64,000 nucleotides of DNA, taken from NCBI GenBank assembly GCA_963718755.1, contig OY970376.1:2512002-2576001 (forward strand), given 5' to 3'. The notes beneath the pieces are model-generated. The model made no database searches. It saw only the letters and a program-made list of their open reading frames with translations, and was not told the origin of the DNA. A program made the translations under genes and the position numbers. How positions within the stretch are numbered: the stretch's first letter is position 1; each line of letters starts with the position of its first letter. This DNA comes from VRUE01 sp963718755 (GTDB taxonomy: Bacteria; Actinomycetota; Thermoleophilia; Solirubrobacterales; 70-9). Shown piece after piece: positions 23,793 through 31,922 of this stretch.

Positions 23793-25220
23793 GTGGATCG
23801 ACTGACGGGACTCGACGCTTCCTTCCTCCATATGGAGCGCGCCGGCGCTCACATGCACGTCGCCTCGACGATCCTCTTTGAGGGATCCCCTCCCTCCCAC
23901 GAGGAATTCCGCAACCACATCGAGTCGCGCCTGCACCTCGTGCCTCGCTTCCGTCAGAAGCTGCGCTTCGTCCCCTTCGACCAGGGCAGGCCGGTCTGGG
24001 TCGACGATCCGTTTCTCAACCTCGATTACCATGTGCGCCGAACGGCGCTGCCGGCCCCGGGCTCCGAGGAGCAGCTGCGAAACCTCGCGGCGCGGATCTT
24101 CTCCCAGCAACTCGATCGCACCAAGCCCCTATGGGAGCTCTGGCTGGTCGAGGGTCTCGAAGACGACCGCTTCGCCGTCGTCGGCAAGAGCCATCATGCG
24201 CTCGTCGACGGCGTCTCGGGTGTCGACATCACCACCGTCCTCTTCGACCTCGAGGAGGAACCCGACCATCCCCCGGTGCGGCCGCCGAAGTGGGCGCCCC
24301 GGCCCGAGCCCAACGACCTCGAACTGCTTAGGGACGCCTGGCGCGAGCGGGCCACCAGCCCACGCGAGATCGTACGCGGCATGCGCGCCGCCCTGCGCGG
24401 GCCGCGACAGGTGCTGCGCGGCCTCGCCGACACCGGCAAGATGCTCGAGGTGGCGACGGCGGCGCCGAGCACTCCCTTCAACGTCGAGATCGGCCCCCAT
24501 CGCCGGCTGGCCTTCGTCCGCGCTGACCTCGGCGATTTCAAGCGGGTCAAGAATGCCCACGGCGGCACGGTCAACGACGTCGTCCTCTCGGTCGTCGCCG
24601 GCGCCCTGGGTAACTACCTGCGAGCCCGTGGGCACGAGACCGACGAGCTGAAGATGCGGGCGATGGTGCCAGTCAGCGTTCGCGCCGAAGAAGAACGTGG
24701 AGCGCTCGGCAATCGCATCTCAGCGATGATGGCCCCCCTGCCGGTCTCCTCCCAGGACCCGATCGAGCGCCTGCGCCTGGTGACCGAGACGATGGGCGAC
24801 CTGAAGGGCTCCGGCCAGGCGGTCGGGGCGGAATTGCTGACCAAGCTGACCGACTTCGCGCCGCCGACGATCGCTTCGCAGGCAGCGCGCCTGCAGCCCG
24901 CGCAGCGTTTCTTCAACCTCGTCGTCACCAACGTCCCCGGCCCGCAGTTCCCGCTCTACCTGTTGGGCCGCCGGATGAGCTCGATCTTTCCCCTGGTCCC
25001 GCTCGCCCGCCGCCAGGCCCTTTGCGTCGGGATCATGTCCTACGACGGTCAGATCGACTTCGGCCTGGTTGGCGACTACGACGCGATGGCCGACCTCGAC
25101 AGCTTCGCCCTTGACCTCGAAAGGGCGATCGCCGAAGCGGTGGCCACGGCGCCGCCGGCGGACGACGGTCAGCGCACCGACCGGACCCGGACCCGGAACG
25201 GCGCCGTGTCGGTCAAGTAG
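23793..25220 (+). CDS. Wax ester synthase/diacylglycerol acyltransferase (WS/DGAT)
   Basis: 475 residues. The active-site motif HHALVDG is in VVGKSHHALVDGVSGVD (about residue 137), with the N-terminal signature DASFLHMERAGAHMHV and the C-terminal NVPGPQFPLYLLGRRM. It esterifies fatty acyl-CoA to alcohols or diacylglycerol, forming storage lipid. GTG at 23793; GAAGAT 6 nt upstream is a weak -10. The last 52 bp overlap the convergent metalloprotease gene. Confidence 0.94.
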   Translation: MDRLTGLDASFLHMERAGAHMHVASTILFEGSPPSHEEFRNHIESRLHLVPRFRQKLRFVPFDQGRPVWVDDPFLNLDYHVRRTALPAPGSEEQLRNLAARIFSQQLDRTKPLWELWLVEGLEDDRFAVVGKSHHALVDGVSGVDITTVLFDLEEEPDHPPVRPPKWAPRPEPNDLELLRDAWRERATSPREIVRGMRAALRGPRQVLRGLADTGKMLEVATAAPSTPFNVEIGPHRRLAFVRADLGDFKRVKNAHGGTVNDVVLSVVAGALGNYLRARGHETDELKMRAMVPVSVRAEEERGALGNRISAMMAPLPVSSQDPIERLRLVTETMGDLKGSGQAVGAELLTKLTDFAPPTIASQAARLQPAQRFFNLVVTNVPGPQFPLYLLGRRMSSIFPLVPLARRQALCVGIMSYDGQIDFGLVGDYDAMADLDSFALDLERAIAEAVATAPPADDGQRTDRTRTRNGAVSVK

Positions 25221-26551
25221 TTCCAGTCCAGCCGGCGGGCGCTGAAGCCCTCTGCCCTGGTATCGGCATTGATCACCACCGCGGTGATCCGCCTGAATCG
25301 ACCAGGCCCCGCTAGTCGCACCGTCATCCTGCCGCCCTTTCGCCTGAAGCGCAGCCGCGATACGACCTTGCCGCTGCGCTCGTTGCCGGTCCGCCCCACC
25401 AGCGCCAGGCCGGCGGCGACGCCCGCCGGTGCAACCGCCTCTGCGACGACCGCCCGCCCGTCACGGGCGTGGACTCGCAGCAACTGGAAGGTCGCGTGGT
25501 TGAGCGTGCGCTGGAGCGGCCTGCCATTGCGCGGCAGGCTTCCCTGGCGCGGCACGTCGGGGTAGAAGGGGCCCTCGCGGAATCGCTCGCCGGTGCGCCA
25601 CTCGGCGACGTCGCGGGCGAAACGGGCGAGATCACGGCTCAGGTCCGAGCCTCCGGCGGCGCGAATCGCCGAGTCGTAGCTCGAGACCGAGAAGCCGCCC
25701 GGTTTGGTGTACAGGGCACGGGCCCAGGCATTGCGCAGAACCTTGAGGCCGTAGCGGCGCACCAGCCACTCGTTCCAGACCGCCGAGCCGTACTCGCGAA
25801 TCGAGCTGGCGGTGAGCGGCGTCCGGTAGAGGCGGACCCAGCGGCGCACGTAGCGCACGTAGTCGTCGATGCCGTCGTAGACCTGGTCCTCCATCCAGAC
25901 CGCGGTCGACTCGGCCATCCAGGCGTCCTGGTAGGCGTCGTAGCCCATCTGCAGGATGTGGCAGTACTCGTGAGCGAAGGTGACCGCGAGCGCCGCCCCT
26001 GGCTTGGTGCCGGGGTACTGGGAGCTGTCGTAGTCGTTGTCGAGGACCAGGTAGCCGTGCAGGCGGCGGGGAAGCCGGTCCCCCCTCGGGGTCTGACCCT
26101 CGTCGGGCGCGGCGTAGCCGAAGAGCAACCGGCCCAACTCCTTCAGGTAGACGTCGGTCTTTCCGCGACGGCCGCCCCGCCGGCCGTCGGAGCGGGGCTC
26201 GCGCCAGCCCAGCTTGCCGTTCTCGATCGCGTGCACGCGCGCTCCCACGCCGAGCACGCGCTCGACGTAGTCGGGGACGCCATCTCCGTCGCCGGCGCCG
26301 TTGGCGTCGATCTTCGCGGGTGCGTCGAGGCCCTCGGCGACCCAGTGCACGCAGAAGCGGCCGGCGCAGGCCGGGGAGCGCGGCGCCTCGGGCACGGTGT
26401 AGGCGTTGCGGGCCGGATCGGGGCGATCGGTCGGCCGCGCCAACGGCTGGCGGAAGGTCCACTGATCGCCGGCGCTGGCGACGCTCGGGAGCGCGACGAA
26501 GGCCGCGAGCAATGCGAGCGAGGCGCTGGTCAGCCGCAGTCTTGCCCGCAT
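25169..26551 (-). CDS. Secreted HExxH metalloprotease (MXAN_6640-like)
   Basis: 460 residues. A signal peptide (MRARLRLT, hydrophobic core, ASAGD) is followed by a domain with a Ca-binding-like ANGAGDGDGVPDYVE and the zinc site AHEYCHILQMGYDA, then the Glu-rich WMAESTAVWMEDQVYD. The C-terminal 100 residues form a beta-sandwich-like tail. The layout resembles MXAN_6640-type putative metalloproteases. ATG at 26551 is 7 nt after TAGATT. The same frame runs open to 28369, but that part is antisense to nadE. Confidence 0.82.
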   Translation of the reverse strand: MRARLRLTSASLALLAAFVALPSVASAGDQWTFRQPLARPTDRPDPARNAYTVPEAPRSPACAGRFCVHWVAEGLDAPAKIDANGAGDGDGVPDYVERVLGVGARVHAIENGKLGWREPRSDGRRGGRRGKTDVYLKELGRLLFGYAAPDEGQTPRGDRLPRRLHGYLVLDNDYDSSQYPGTKPGAALAVTFAHEYCHILQMGYDAYQDAWMAESTAVWMEDQVYDGIDDYVRYVRRWVRLYRTPLTASSIREYGSAVWNEWLVRRYGLKVLRNAWARALYTKPGGFSVSSYDSAIRAAGGSDLSRDLARFARDVAEWRTGERFREGPFYPDVPRQGSLPRNGRPLQRTLNHATFQLLRVHARDGRAVVAEAVAPAGVAAGLALVGRTGNERSGKVVSRLRFRRKGGRMTVRLAGPGRFRRITAVVINADTRAEGFSARRLDWNYLTDTAPFRVRVRSVR

Positions 26552-26612
26552 CGGCGCCAATCTACAGGCAGCGAAGGCCCTTCCCGCCCGCTTCGAAGGC
26601 GATACTTCAGGC

Positions 26613-26642
26613 GTGAACCCGCGGAGGCCCGCTTGCGCGTAG
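26613..26642 (+). other. Nine-codon upstream ORF overlapping the nadE start
   Basis: GTG at 26613 opens a frame encoding VNPRRPACA that stops with TAG at 26640-26642, spanning the nadE ribosome binding site and TTG start. It might couple or modulate nadE translation. It could be chance in GC-rich DNA. Confidence 0.25.
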
Positions 26643-28306
26643 CCCTGGCCCAGATCAACCCGACGGTTGGCGACATCGCCGGCAACGCGGCCAAGATCGC
26701 CGAGTGGATCGGCCGCGCCGAAGCCGAGGGCGCGGACCTGGTCGTCTTCCCCGAGCTCTGCCTGCCTGGCTATCCGGCCGAGGACCTCTACCTGAAGCGC
26801 CATTTCGTCGCCGCCAACCAGGCCGCGATCGAGCAGCTGGCACGGGGCGTTGGAGGGACCGCGGCTCTGGTCGGCTTCGCCGAGCCGGTCGCCGGCGGAG
26901 GCGACTACCGCCATGCCCACAACTCCCTTGCCCTGCTCGCCGGTGGTGAGGTCAAGGCGGTCTATCGCAAGAACCGGCTGCCCAACTACTCCGTCTTCGA
27001 CGAGCAGCGCTACTTCGTTCCCGGGCGCGAGCCGTCGGCGGTCGAGATCGCCGGCGTCAAGGTCGGCCTCACCGTCTGCGAGGACGTCTGGGACGAGGGA
27101 CCGCCGGCCTCGATCGAGGCGGAGGAAGGCGCGGAGCTGATCGCCAACCCCTCCGGCTCCCCCTATCACCGCGGCAAGGGCCGCGAGCGGGAAACGATGT
27201 TTGCCGATCGAGCGCGTGCCTACGGCACTCATCTCGCCTTCTGCAACCTGGTCGGCGGCCAGGACGAACTGGTCTTCGACGGCCAGAGCTTCGTCGTCGA
27301 CCCCAGCGGCACCGTGGTCGCCCGCGCCGCCCAGTTCGAGGAGGAGTTGCTGATCTGCGAGATCCCGGCGAGCAGCGCCGCGAGGATTGCAGAGCCGCTT
27401 GCGGATCTGGCCGAGGTCTATGACGCGCTCGTCCTCGGCTTGCGGGACTACGTGGGCAAGAACGGATTTCGCCACGTCGGCCTCGCCCTCTCGGGGGGAA
27501 TCGATTCCGCCCTGGTCGCGTTGCTGGCCGCCGACGCGATCGGCGCCGAGAACCTCAGCTGTGTGGTCATGCCCTCCCCCCATTCCAGCGATGAAACCCA
27601 GGCCGACGCCCGAACTATCGCCGCCAACCTCGGCACCGAGGCCCTCGAGATCCCGATTGAGGCCGCGATGGACGCATATGCTGACTCCCTGGCCGGCTCC
27701 TTTGACGGCAGCAACGACGGCGCCGAAGCGGCCGAGGAGCCGCTGCCGCGCGACCCGACCCGACCCTCGGAGCCCGACCTCGCGGCTGAGAACATCCAGG
27801 CGCGGATCCGCGGCAACCTGATGATGGCGCTCTCCAACAAACACGGTTGGCTGGTGCTGACGACCGGCAACAAGAGCGAGATGTCGGTCGGCTACGCGAC
27901 CCTCTACGGCGACATGGCCGGCGGCTTTGCGGCGATCAAGGACGTGCCGAAGACGCTGGTCTACGAGCTGGTCCGCTATCGCAACGAGCAGGCCGGGCGC
28001 GAGCTGGTCCCCACCACGGTGCTGGAGCGCGAGCCCTCCGCGGAGCTGCGGCCGGACCAGCTCGACAGCGACAGCCTGCCGCCCTACGAGCTGCTCGACC
28101 GCGTGCTCGAGGCCTACGTCGAGCGGGATCTCGGCCGCGAGGAGATGGTTGCGGCGGGGATGCCGGGCGAGGTCGTGGACGAGGTCGTGCGGATGGTCGA
28201 CCACTCCGAGTACAAGCGGCGCCAGGCAGCGCCTGGGATCCGGATCACGCCGCGGGCGTTCGGCCGAGATCGGCGGCTGCCGATCACCAACCGCTTCGGC
28301 GGTTAG
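26633..28306 (+). CDS. nadE: Glutamine-dependent NAD+ synthetase
   Basis: 557 residues, two domains. The N-terminal nitrilase-type glutaminase has Glu in VVFPELCLPGYPAEDLYL, Lys in VYRKNRLPNY and Cys in GLTVCEDVWDEGP. The C-terminal ATP-pyrophosphatase has LALSGGIDSALVA, TTGNKSEMSVGYATLYGD and DKVPKT-like IKDVPKTLVY. It converts deamido-NAD to NAD. TTG at 26633 is chosen because GGAGG lies 5 nt upstream. The C-terminus SEYKRRQAAPGIRITPRAFG is typical. Confidence 0.95.
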   Translation: MRVALAQINPTVGDIAGNAAKIAEWIGRAEAEGADLVVFPELCLPGYPAEDLYLKRHFVAANQAAIEQLARGVGGTAALVGFAEPVAGGGDYRHAHNSLALLAGGEVKAVYRKNRLPNYSVFDEQRYFVPGREPSAVEIAGVKVGLTVCEDVWDEGPPASIEAEEGAELIANPSGSPYHRGKGRERETMFADRARAYGTHLAFCNLVGGQDELVFDGQSFVVDPSGTVVARAAQFEEELLICEIPASSAARIAEPLADLAEVYDALVLGLRDYVGKNGFRHVGLALSGGIDSALVALLAADAIGAENLSCVVMPSPHSSDETQADARTIAANLGTEALEIPIEAAMDAYADSLAGSFDGSNDGAEAAEEPLPRDPTRPSEPDLAAENIQARIRGNLMMALSNKHGWLVLTTGNKSEMSVGYATLYGDMAGGFAAIKDVPKTLVYELVRYRNEQAGRELVPTTVLEREPSAELRPDQLDSDSLPPYELLDRVLEAYVERDLGREEMVAAGMPGEVVDEVVRMVDHSEYKRRQAAPGIRITPRAFGRDRRLPITNRFGG

Positions 28307-28307
28307 G

Positions 28308-28410
28308 TCAGACCGCCGCAGACCGGCATCTGACGGCGTCCTCGGTCGCTCGCGTGCAGAGCACGCCACGCTCCCTGCGTCCTAGTCAGTCTTGGTCTGC
28401 AACGGTCTGA
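28308..28410. repeat. Structured palindromic repeat, family B copy 1
   Basis: Two bases after the nadE stop. Arms at 28308-28324 (TCAGACCGccGCAGACC) and 28394-28410 pair over 15 of 17 positions. The 49-bp core 28335-28383 is identical to 29765-29813 in copy 2, including the hairpin GCGTGC-AGA-GCACGC. The arms are unlike those of copy 2. The right arm lies inside the 3' end of the convergent thioesterase gene. Confidence 0.9.
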
Positions 28411-28792
28411 CAGCGATGGTCATCTGTGCCAGGGCGCAGAGCTTCCCGTCGGCATTGACGACTTCGGCCTCCCAGACCCAGGTCGTGCGGCCGCGGTGGC
28501 GGGCCTCCGCCTTGACTTCGACGTGGCCCTCGGTGACGGGGCGCATGAAGCTGACGCTGATCGACTGCCCCATCGCCGCCATCCCGTCGCCGCGCACCGC
28601 GAGCGCGGTAGCCCGCGAACAGACGCTCTCGATCAGCAACGACATCACGCCCCCGTGCATCAGGCCGACCGGCTGGCGCAGCTCGTCACGCACGGGGACC
28701 CGCGCACGGGCGTGGCCAGGGTCGTCGTCCAGCCACTCCGTGCCGATCAACGAGTCGAAGTTCGAGACCAGGCCGCCCGGGTCATCCGCCAT
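28382..28792 (-). CDS. PaaI-type hotdog-fold thioesterase
   Basis: 136 residues. Hotdog fold with QPVGLMHGGVMSLLIESVCSRA, where the HGG segment and following acidic residue form the PaaI-type active site, then SVSFMRPVTEGHVEVKAEA and TWVWEAEVVNADGKLCALAQMTIAV. Hydrolyses an acyl-CoA thioester, possibly aromatic. Its last ten codons lie in the family B repeat. Start ATG at 28792. Confidence 0.88.
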   Translation of the reverse strand: MADDPGGLVSNFDSLIGTEWLDDDPGHARARVPVRDELRQPVGLMHGGVMSLLIESVCSRATALAVRGDGMAAMGQSISVSFMRPVTEGHVEVKAEARHRGRTTWVWEAEVVNADGKLCALAQMTIAVRPLQTKTD

Positions 28793-28816
28793 CGCGCGGA
28801 CCTTACCCGGCGGGGG

Positions 28817-28863
28817 GCGCGGTCGAGGTTTGGGTCGGATAGCGAACCAAACCTCGACCGCGC
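28817..28863. repeat. Palindromic repeat, family C copy 1
   Basis: A perfect 17-bp inverted repeat, GCGCGGTCGAGGTTTGG at 28817-28833 and its complement at 28847-28863, with a 13-nt loop containing GGATAGCG. It closely matches 50500-50546 in inverse orientation. It lies between the divergent thioesterase and membrane protein genes. Confidence 0.8.
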
Positions 28864-28921
28864 CCGCCGACCAAAGGGCACAGGTGCGATTTAGATGCGT
28901 CGCATAGTGTTCGCGGCCGGC

Positions 28922-29746
28922 ATGCCGCTCAGCGACGATCAGAGAGCGCTCCTCCGGCTGCTCGCCAAACGCGAGGAGGGCTACGAGGACATTGCTGCCC
29001 TCAAGGGCCTCAGCGTTGAGCAGGTCCGCGCCGAGGTCAAGGACGCTCTGGCCGAGTTGGATGCGGCTGGCGAACCCCCGGCTCCCGCCCCAGCCGCCAA
29101 ACCACCCGAGCTCGGGCCGCGGGCCCAGGCCAAGAAGCCCGCTCCCGCTCCCCGCTCCCGCCCCGCCGTTCCTGCTGTACCCGCCGAGCGCCGCCGACTC
29201 CTGGTTCTCGCCGGGGGTGCGCTTGGGATCGTCGCCGTCGTCCTGATCGCGATCGCCCTGATCGGCGGCGATTCGGATTCCGGCTCCGAAGGCACGACCG
29301 ACTCGACTACGGAACTGACCGCTGCCGAAAACAGCAAAGTCACCCAGGCGGTCCTCTCCGCGGCGGACGGCAGCGACGCGAGCGGGCGCGCCGTCTTTGG
29401 CCGCGTCGGCAAAGAAGAAATCGTCCTCCAGGTGACGGCCGAGAACCTCGAGCCGACCGAGCCCGGCCAGTCCTACACCGTCTGGCTCTACCGCTCGCCC
29501 AAACTCTCGCTGCGCGTCGGCAGCGCCCCGGTCAGCGATGAGGGCCGTCTCGGTGCCCAGTTCCCGATCCCGGCCGAACTGCTTGCCTACATCGCCGGGG
29601 GCGCCTTCGATCAGGTCTACGTCTCCCGTCTCGACAACGCCGCCTACAAACAGGAGGTCGCGCGAGCGAAACAGAGCAAATCGCTGCCGCGCTACTCGGG
29701 CGAAACGGTTCTAACCGGCGAGATAACCGGCCCGATCTCCAAATGA
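28922..29746 (+). CDS. Membrane protein with N-terminal helical domain and anti-sigma-K-like exterior
   Basis: 274 residues from ATG at 28922; an upstream in-frame ATG at 28895 is possible. The N-terminal 45 residues (DDQRALLRLLAKREEGYEDIA, then LSVEQVRAEV) resemble a sigma-region-4-like or HTH segment. A Pro/Ala linker, one transmembrane helix (about 92-115) and an exterior domain follow, with ENLEPTEPGQSYTVWLYRSP, similar to the RskA extracellular fold. TAGTGT lies 11 nt upstream. No sigma factor gene is adjacent, so a role in sigma control is only a suggestion. Confidence 0.7.
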   Translation: MPLSDDQRALLRLLAKREEGYEDIAALKGLSVEQVRAEVKDALAELDAAGEPPAPAPAAKPPELGPRAQAKKPAPAPRSRPAVPAVPAERRRLLVLAGGALGIVAVVLIAIALIGGDSDSGSEGTTDSTTELTAAENSKVTQAVLSAADGSDASGRAVFGRVGKEEIVLQVTAENLEPTEPGQSYTVWLYRSPKLSLRVGSAPVSDEGRLGAQFPIPAELLAYIAGGAFDQVYVSRLDNAAYKQEVARAKQSKSLPRYSGETVLTGEITGPISK

Positions 29747-29833
29747 CGTGACGCGGCGCAGGTCGGCGTCCTCGGTCGCTCGCGTGCAGAGCACGCCACG
29801 CTCCCTGCGTCCTTGACCTGCTTGGTCACGTCA
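29744..29833. repeat. Structured palindromic repeat, family B copy 2
   Basis: The outer arms TGACGTGAC (29744-29752) and GTCACGTCA (29825-29833) contain the stop codons of both convergent genes, TGA on each strand. The inner arms GCAGGTC (29758-29764) and GACCTGC (29815-29821) continue the stem. The core 29765-29813 is identical over 49 bp to copy 1 at 28335-28383. Confidence 0.9.
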
Positions 29834-31459
29834 TCCGGAGACGAGCTTGCCCGGATTCATAATCCCGGCCGGATCCAACGTTTCCTTCACCGCCCGCAGC
29901 GCCTCGATCCCCAGCTCCCCCACCTCGGCCCTCATGTAAGGGGCGTGATCGCGGCCGACGGCGTGGTGGTGGGTGATCGTGCCGCCGCTGGCGACGATCG
30001 CCTCGCAGGCAGCGTGCTTGATGGTCCGCCACTGCTCGATCTCCTCGCCGCGCCGGGCTCGGGAGATGAAGGTGAAGTAGAGCGATGCCCCGTCCGCGTA
30101 GGCGTGGGAGAGGTGGCAGAAGACCAGGCCAGGCGTTCCCTGGGCGCCTTGCGCGGCACGGATCGCCCCGCCGACGGCTGCGTAGAGCTCTGCCAGCCGC
30201 GACCAGGTGTGCGAGGTCTCCAGCGTCTCCACCATCGCCCCCATGCCCATCAGTGTGTCGCGCAGGTAGGGACCCTGGTAGCGGCCGTGCTCCCAGGAGC
30301 GTCCCGCGGCCTGACCCAGATAGGCGGCACCGCCGTGGCGCAGAGCACGCACGGTGAGAGCCCGGCGGCGGGCGATCGACTCCTCATCTCCCTCGAGGCC
30401 GATCACGACCAGGCAGCCGGCTCGCCGTTTGCGCAGGCCCAGGTAGCCGCCGAAGAGCGTCCCCGCGAGCCCGCGCGGACCGGACAACGCCAGCGAGACC
30501 TCGGTCTCCTCCTCGTCGGAGATGCGGATCACGTCGGGGAGGCCGGGTCCCTGCGCCAGCGTCCGCACGATCTCGGCGCCCGCATCGAAGCTCTCGGCCA
30601 TCCAGGCCTCATAGCGTCGCCGGCGCGGCTGGGGGCGGACACGCACTGTCACCTCGGGGATCACGCCGAAAACGCCCTCTGAGCCGACCACGAGCTCGCG
30701 CAGCGACGGTCCGGCGGCCGTGTGCGGCGTCTCCAGCGTGGTTAGGTCGCCCGCCGGGGCGCTCAGGCGCACGGCGGTCACCAGATCGTCGAAGCGGCCG
30801 TAGCCGCTGGAGGCCTGGCCGGCGGAGCGGGTTGCGGCGAAACCGCCGATCGTCGCGTACTCGAAGGACTGCGGGTAGTGGCCGAGGACGACTCCCTCGG
30901 CGCCGAGGGCGGCTTCTGCCTCGGGCCCACGCAGGCCGGCGCCGAGGCGGGCGGTGAGCGAGCGATGGTCGACCTCGACCTGACGGAGGCGGGCTAGGTC
31001 GAGGCTGACGAGGCGCCCGTGCGGTCCGCGCAGCGGCTCGACTCCGCCGACGACGCTGGTGCCGCCGCCGAAGGGGACGACGGCGATTCCCTCCGCGGCG
31101 CAGACCTGCAGGACGCGACGGACGGCGCCGGCATCGGCCGGCAGCAGCACGGCATCGGGCGCGGCCTCGAGCCGGCCGCCCCGCAGTCGCGCCAGATCGG
31201 CGTAGCCGCAGCCGGTTGCGTGACGGAGGCGGTCCTCCGCCCCGCTGAAGACGTTGGCCTCGCCGATGGCATCGATCAGCTTCTGCGGCAGCGGCTCGGG
31301 CTCGGGCAGCTCAAAGCGGTCGAGCTCGGCCGCCAGCGGCCAGGGCTCGAGATCGCCGATCCGCTCGCGTAGCACCGCCAGCGCCTCGCCGTCCAGCTCC
31401 GGTTCGATCGCAGGATCGCCCCACCCCCACCACTTCGAGTCTCGTCGCGGCGCCTCCAT
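29831..31459 (-). CDS. FAD-linked oxidase, alkyldihydroxyacetonephosphate synthase type
   Basis: 542 residues. The N-terminal SKWWGWGDP and the FAD_binding_4 domain (VVPFGGGTSVVGGVEPLRG, TIGGFAATRSAGQASSGYGRFDDLV) lead to the C-terminal GTITHHHAVGRDHAPYM, the His-rich loop diagnostic of alkyl-DHAP synthases. It would make ether-lipid precursors if an acyl-DHAP source exists; other FAD-linked oxidase roles are possible. ATG at 31459 overlaps the SRPBCC stop (TGATG). Confidence 0.88.
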   Translation of the reverse strand: MEAPRRDSKWWGWGDPAIEPELDGEALAVLRERIGDLEPWPLAAELDRFELPEPEPLPQKLIDAIGEANVFSGAEDRLRHATGCGYADLARLRGGRLEAAPDAVLLPADAGAVRRVLQVCAAEGIAVVPFGGGTSVVGGVEPLRGPHGRLVSLDLARLRQVEVDHRSLTARLGAGLRGPEAEAALGAEGVVLGHYPQSFEYATIGGFAATRSAGQASSGYGRFDDLVTAVRLSAPAGDLTTLETPHTAAGPSLRELVVGSEGVFGVIPEVTVRVRPQPRRRRYEAWMAESFDAGAEIVRTLAQGPGLPDVIRISDEEETEVSLALSGPRGLAGTLFGGYLGLRKRRAGCLVVIGLEGDEESIARRRALTVRALRHGGAAYLGQAAGRSWEHGRYQGPYLRDTLMGMGAMVETLETSHTWSRLAELYAAVGGAIRAAQGAQGTPGLVFCHLSHAYADGASLYFTFISRARRGEEIEQWRTIKHAACEAIVASGGTITHHHAVGRDHAPYMRAEVGELGIEALRAVKETLDPAGIMNPGKLVSG

Positions 31460-31911
31460 CAGGTCAGCGCCGCTTCGATCCCGTCGAGGGCCTGGTCGAG
31501 GATCTTGCGCTGGCCGCCGCGCATCATCGGCGAGCCCAGCCGCGACATGCCGCGCAGCTTCTGCTCGGAGGCGAGGCTGACCTCGGTATCCGCCCCCTTC
31601 TCGCGCAGGCCGATCTCGATCACCGAGCGGCGCAGGTGGCGCTCGAAGGGGCTGCCGGCGAGCTGCTGCTCCCAGACGTAGCGCTCGCGCTCGGCAGCGC
31701 TGAGACAGCGGTAGTCAGCGCGTACGCCGCGCCCCTCCGTCGTCTCCAGAACCTTGGTCCACTGGCTGCGCTTGCCGCCCGGCTTGCGATCGACGCTCTC
31801 GACCCGGCTCGTCCGCGGCCACCAGCGGGGCAGGTTGTAAGGGTCGGAGATGAGCTCCCAGACCTCCCCCGCGGGCGCAGCGATCGTCCGTCGGCGGGTG
31901 ACTCGCGGCAC
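31459..31911 (-). CDS. SRPBCC (polyketide cyclase-like) protein
   Basis: 150 residues from GTG at 31911. START-like fold: TIAAPAGEVWELISDPYNLPRWWP at the N-terminus, a beta-rich middle, and a long C-terminal helix (MMRGGQRKILDQALDGIEAAL). Probably binds a hydrophobic ligand. It is coupled to the AGPS-like gene, which suggests lipid handling, and is 11 bp after the MerR gene on the same strand. Confidence 0.85.
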   Translation of the reverse strand: MPRVTRRRTIAAPAGEVWELISDPYNLPRWWPRTSRVESVDRKPGGKRSQWTKVLETTEGRGVRADYRCLSAAERERYVWEQQLAGSPFERHLRRSVIEIGLREKGADTEVSLASEQKLRGMSRLGSPMMRGGQRKILDQALDGIEAALT

Positions 31912-31922
31912 CGGTTCGCCGC

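Noticed and set aside
25469..26632. Extension of the nadE frame upstream to 945 residues
   Set aside because: Antisense to the metalloprotease gene. The family N-terminus (RVALAQINPTVGD) and GGAGG mark 26633 as the start.
26552..28369. Extension of the secreted metalloprotease frame to a 1,066-residue protein
   Set aside because: The upstream part is the antisense shadow of nadE. A signal peptide and TAGATT place the start at 26551.
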